The position numbers and the translations under genes were made by a program. The notes under the pieces were generated by a model. That model was given only the letters and a program-made list of their open reading frames with translations, had not been told where the DNA came from and ran no database searches. Shown in pieces: positions 6,582 through 6,647 of a stretch of DNA of 6,647 nt (position 1 is the first letter of the stretch; the number at the start of each line of letters is the position of its first letter). This DNA comes from Anaerolineae bacterium. GTDB taxonomy: Bacteria; Chloroflexota; Anaerolineae; UBA1429. The stretch spans positions 1 through 6,647 of the forward strand of contig SKLG01000567.1 of assembly GCA_007123335.1 (NCBI GenBank), in the 5' to 3' direction.

Positions 6582-6647
6582 TTGAACTTGCGGGGAGGGG
6601 TGTTCGTTGTCGTGATCGGAGTCGTGTGTCGCGGGCGTGTTACCCAA

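Larger units (their letters stand above)
6086..6634. repeat. Tandem array of ~216-219 bp units, each with a long hairpin
   Basis: Three units begin with the same AGGGGCGCGGGTCTC string at 6086, 6305 and 6521. The first two are 219 and 216 bp; the third matches only to about 6634 before the sequence diverges. Each unit has a long GC hairpin, a segment of about 50 bp ending near GTGTGTCGCGG, and a spacer of about 100 bp (present in units one and two only). By hand alignment units one and two differ at 25 of 216 aligned bases plus one 3-base gap. In the minus-strand frame continuous with the glycosyltransferase these differences fall 8, 9 and 8 on codon positions one, two and three. That is what drift without protein selection would give, so I treat 5976-6647 mainly as a non-coding repeat region. 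It could still be translated as a long variable N-terminal extension, because the frame has no stop. Confidence 0.85.

Noticed and set aside
6086..6647. CRISPR array or intrinsic terminators
   Set aside because: The units are over 200 bp, with similar rather than unique spacers and too few copies for a CRISPR. The long hairpins are not followed by T-runs on either strand, so they are not canonical terminators.

Overview
The window is GC-rich bacterial DNA holding five protein-coding regions and an unusual amount of short repetitive DNA. The layout, the style of the membrane glycosyltransferase (an FGRDQ-type N-terminal loop and a long C-terminal extracytoplasmic domain), the stand-alone AbiEi-like protein and the GC-rich intergenic palindromes all suggest a member of the Chloroflexota. 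That assignment is an inference from gene style; no rRNA or other decisive marker is present.

Left part, plus strand (about 2-1299): the last 62 codons of an unidentified protein overlap the TTG start of holA (DNA polymerase III delta subunit, clamp loader). A strong Shine-Dalgarno sequence lies just before that TTG. The first codons of holA are a tandem 12-bp repeat that folds into a perfect hairpin.

Middle and right part, minus strand (1266 to the right edge): reading right to left, there is a large polytopic glycosyltransferase-39/PMT-like membrane protein, a metal-dependent amidohydrolase of the Amidohydrolase_2 family, and an AbiEi-like winged-helix protein with no toxin partner. All three are co-directional, with gaps of 85 and 107 nt. 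The AbiEi-like gene ends inside the 3' end of holA, giving a tail-to-tail overlap of 34 bp. The three genes do not make an obvious pathway.

Repeats: (i) a 12-bp unit repeated 3.7 times directly upstream of the AbiEi-like gene, nearly the same 12-mer as the one repeated at the start of holA; (ii) three 27-bp in-frame repeats plus a GC-rich hairpin inside the glycosyltransferase gene, where they encode an extra extramembrane loop; (iii) a tandem array of about 216-219 bp units, each with a 22-bp-arm hairpin, upstream of the glycosyltransferase. The array lies in an open frame continuous with the glycosyltransferase. However, the differences between two full units fall evenly over the three codon positions (8/9/8), which argues against selection on an encoded protein.

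I see no CRISPR array, transposase, tRNA, rRNA or convincing intrinsic terminator. I do not see a complete new system. The most interesting signals are the palindromic repeats that occur both inside and outside a gene, and the related 12-bp repeats at two gene starts.
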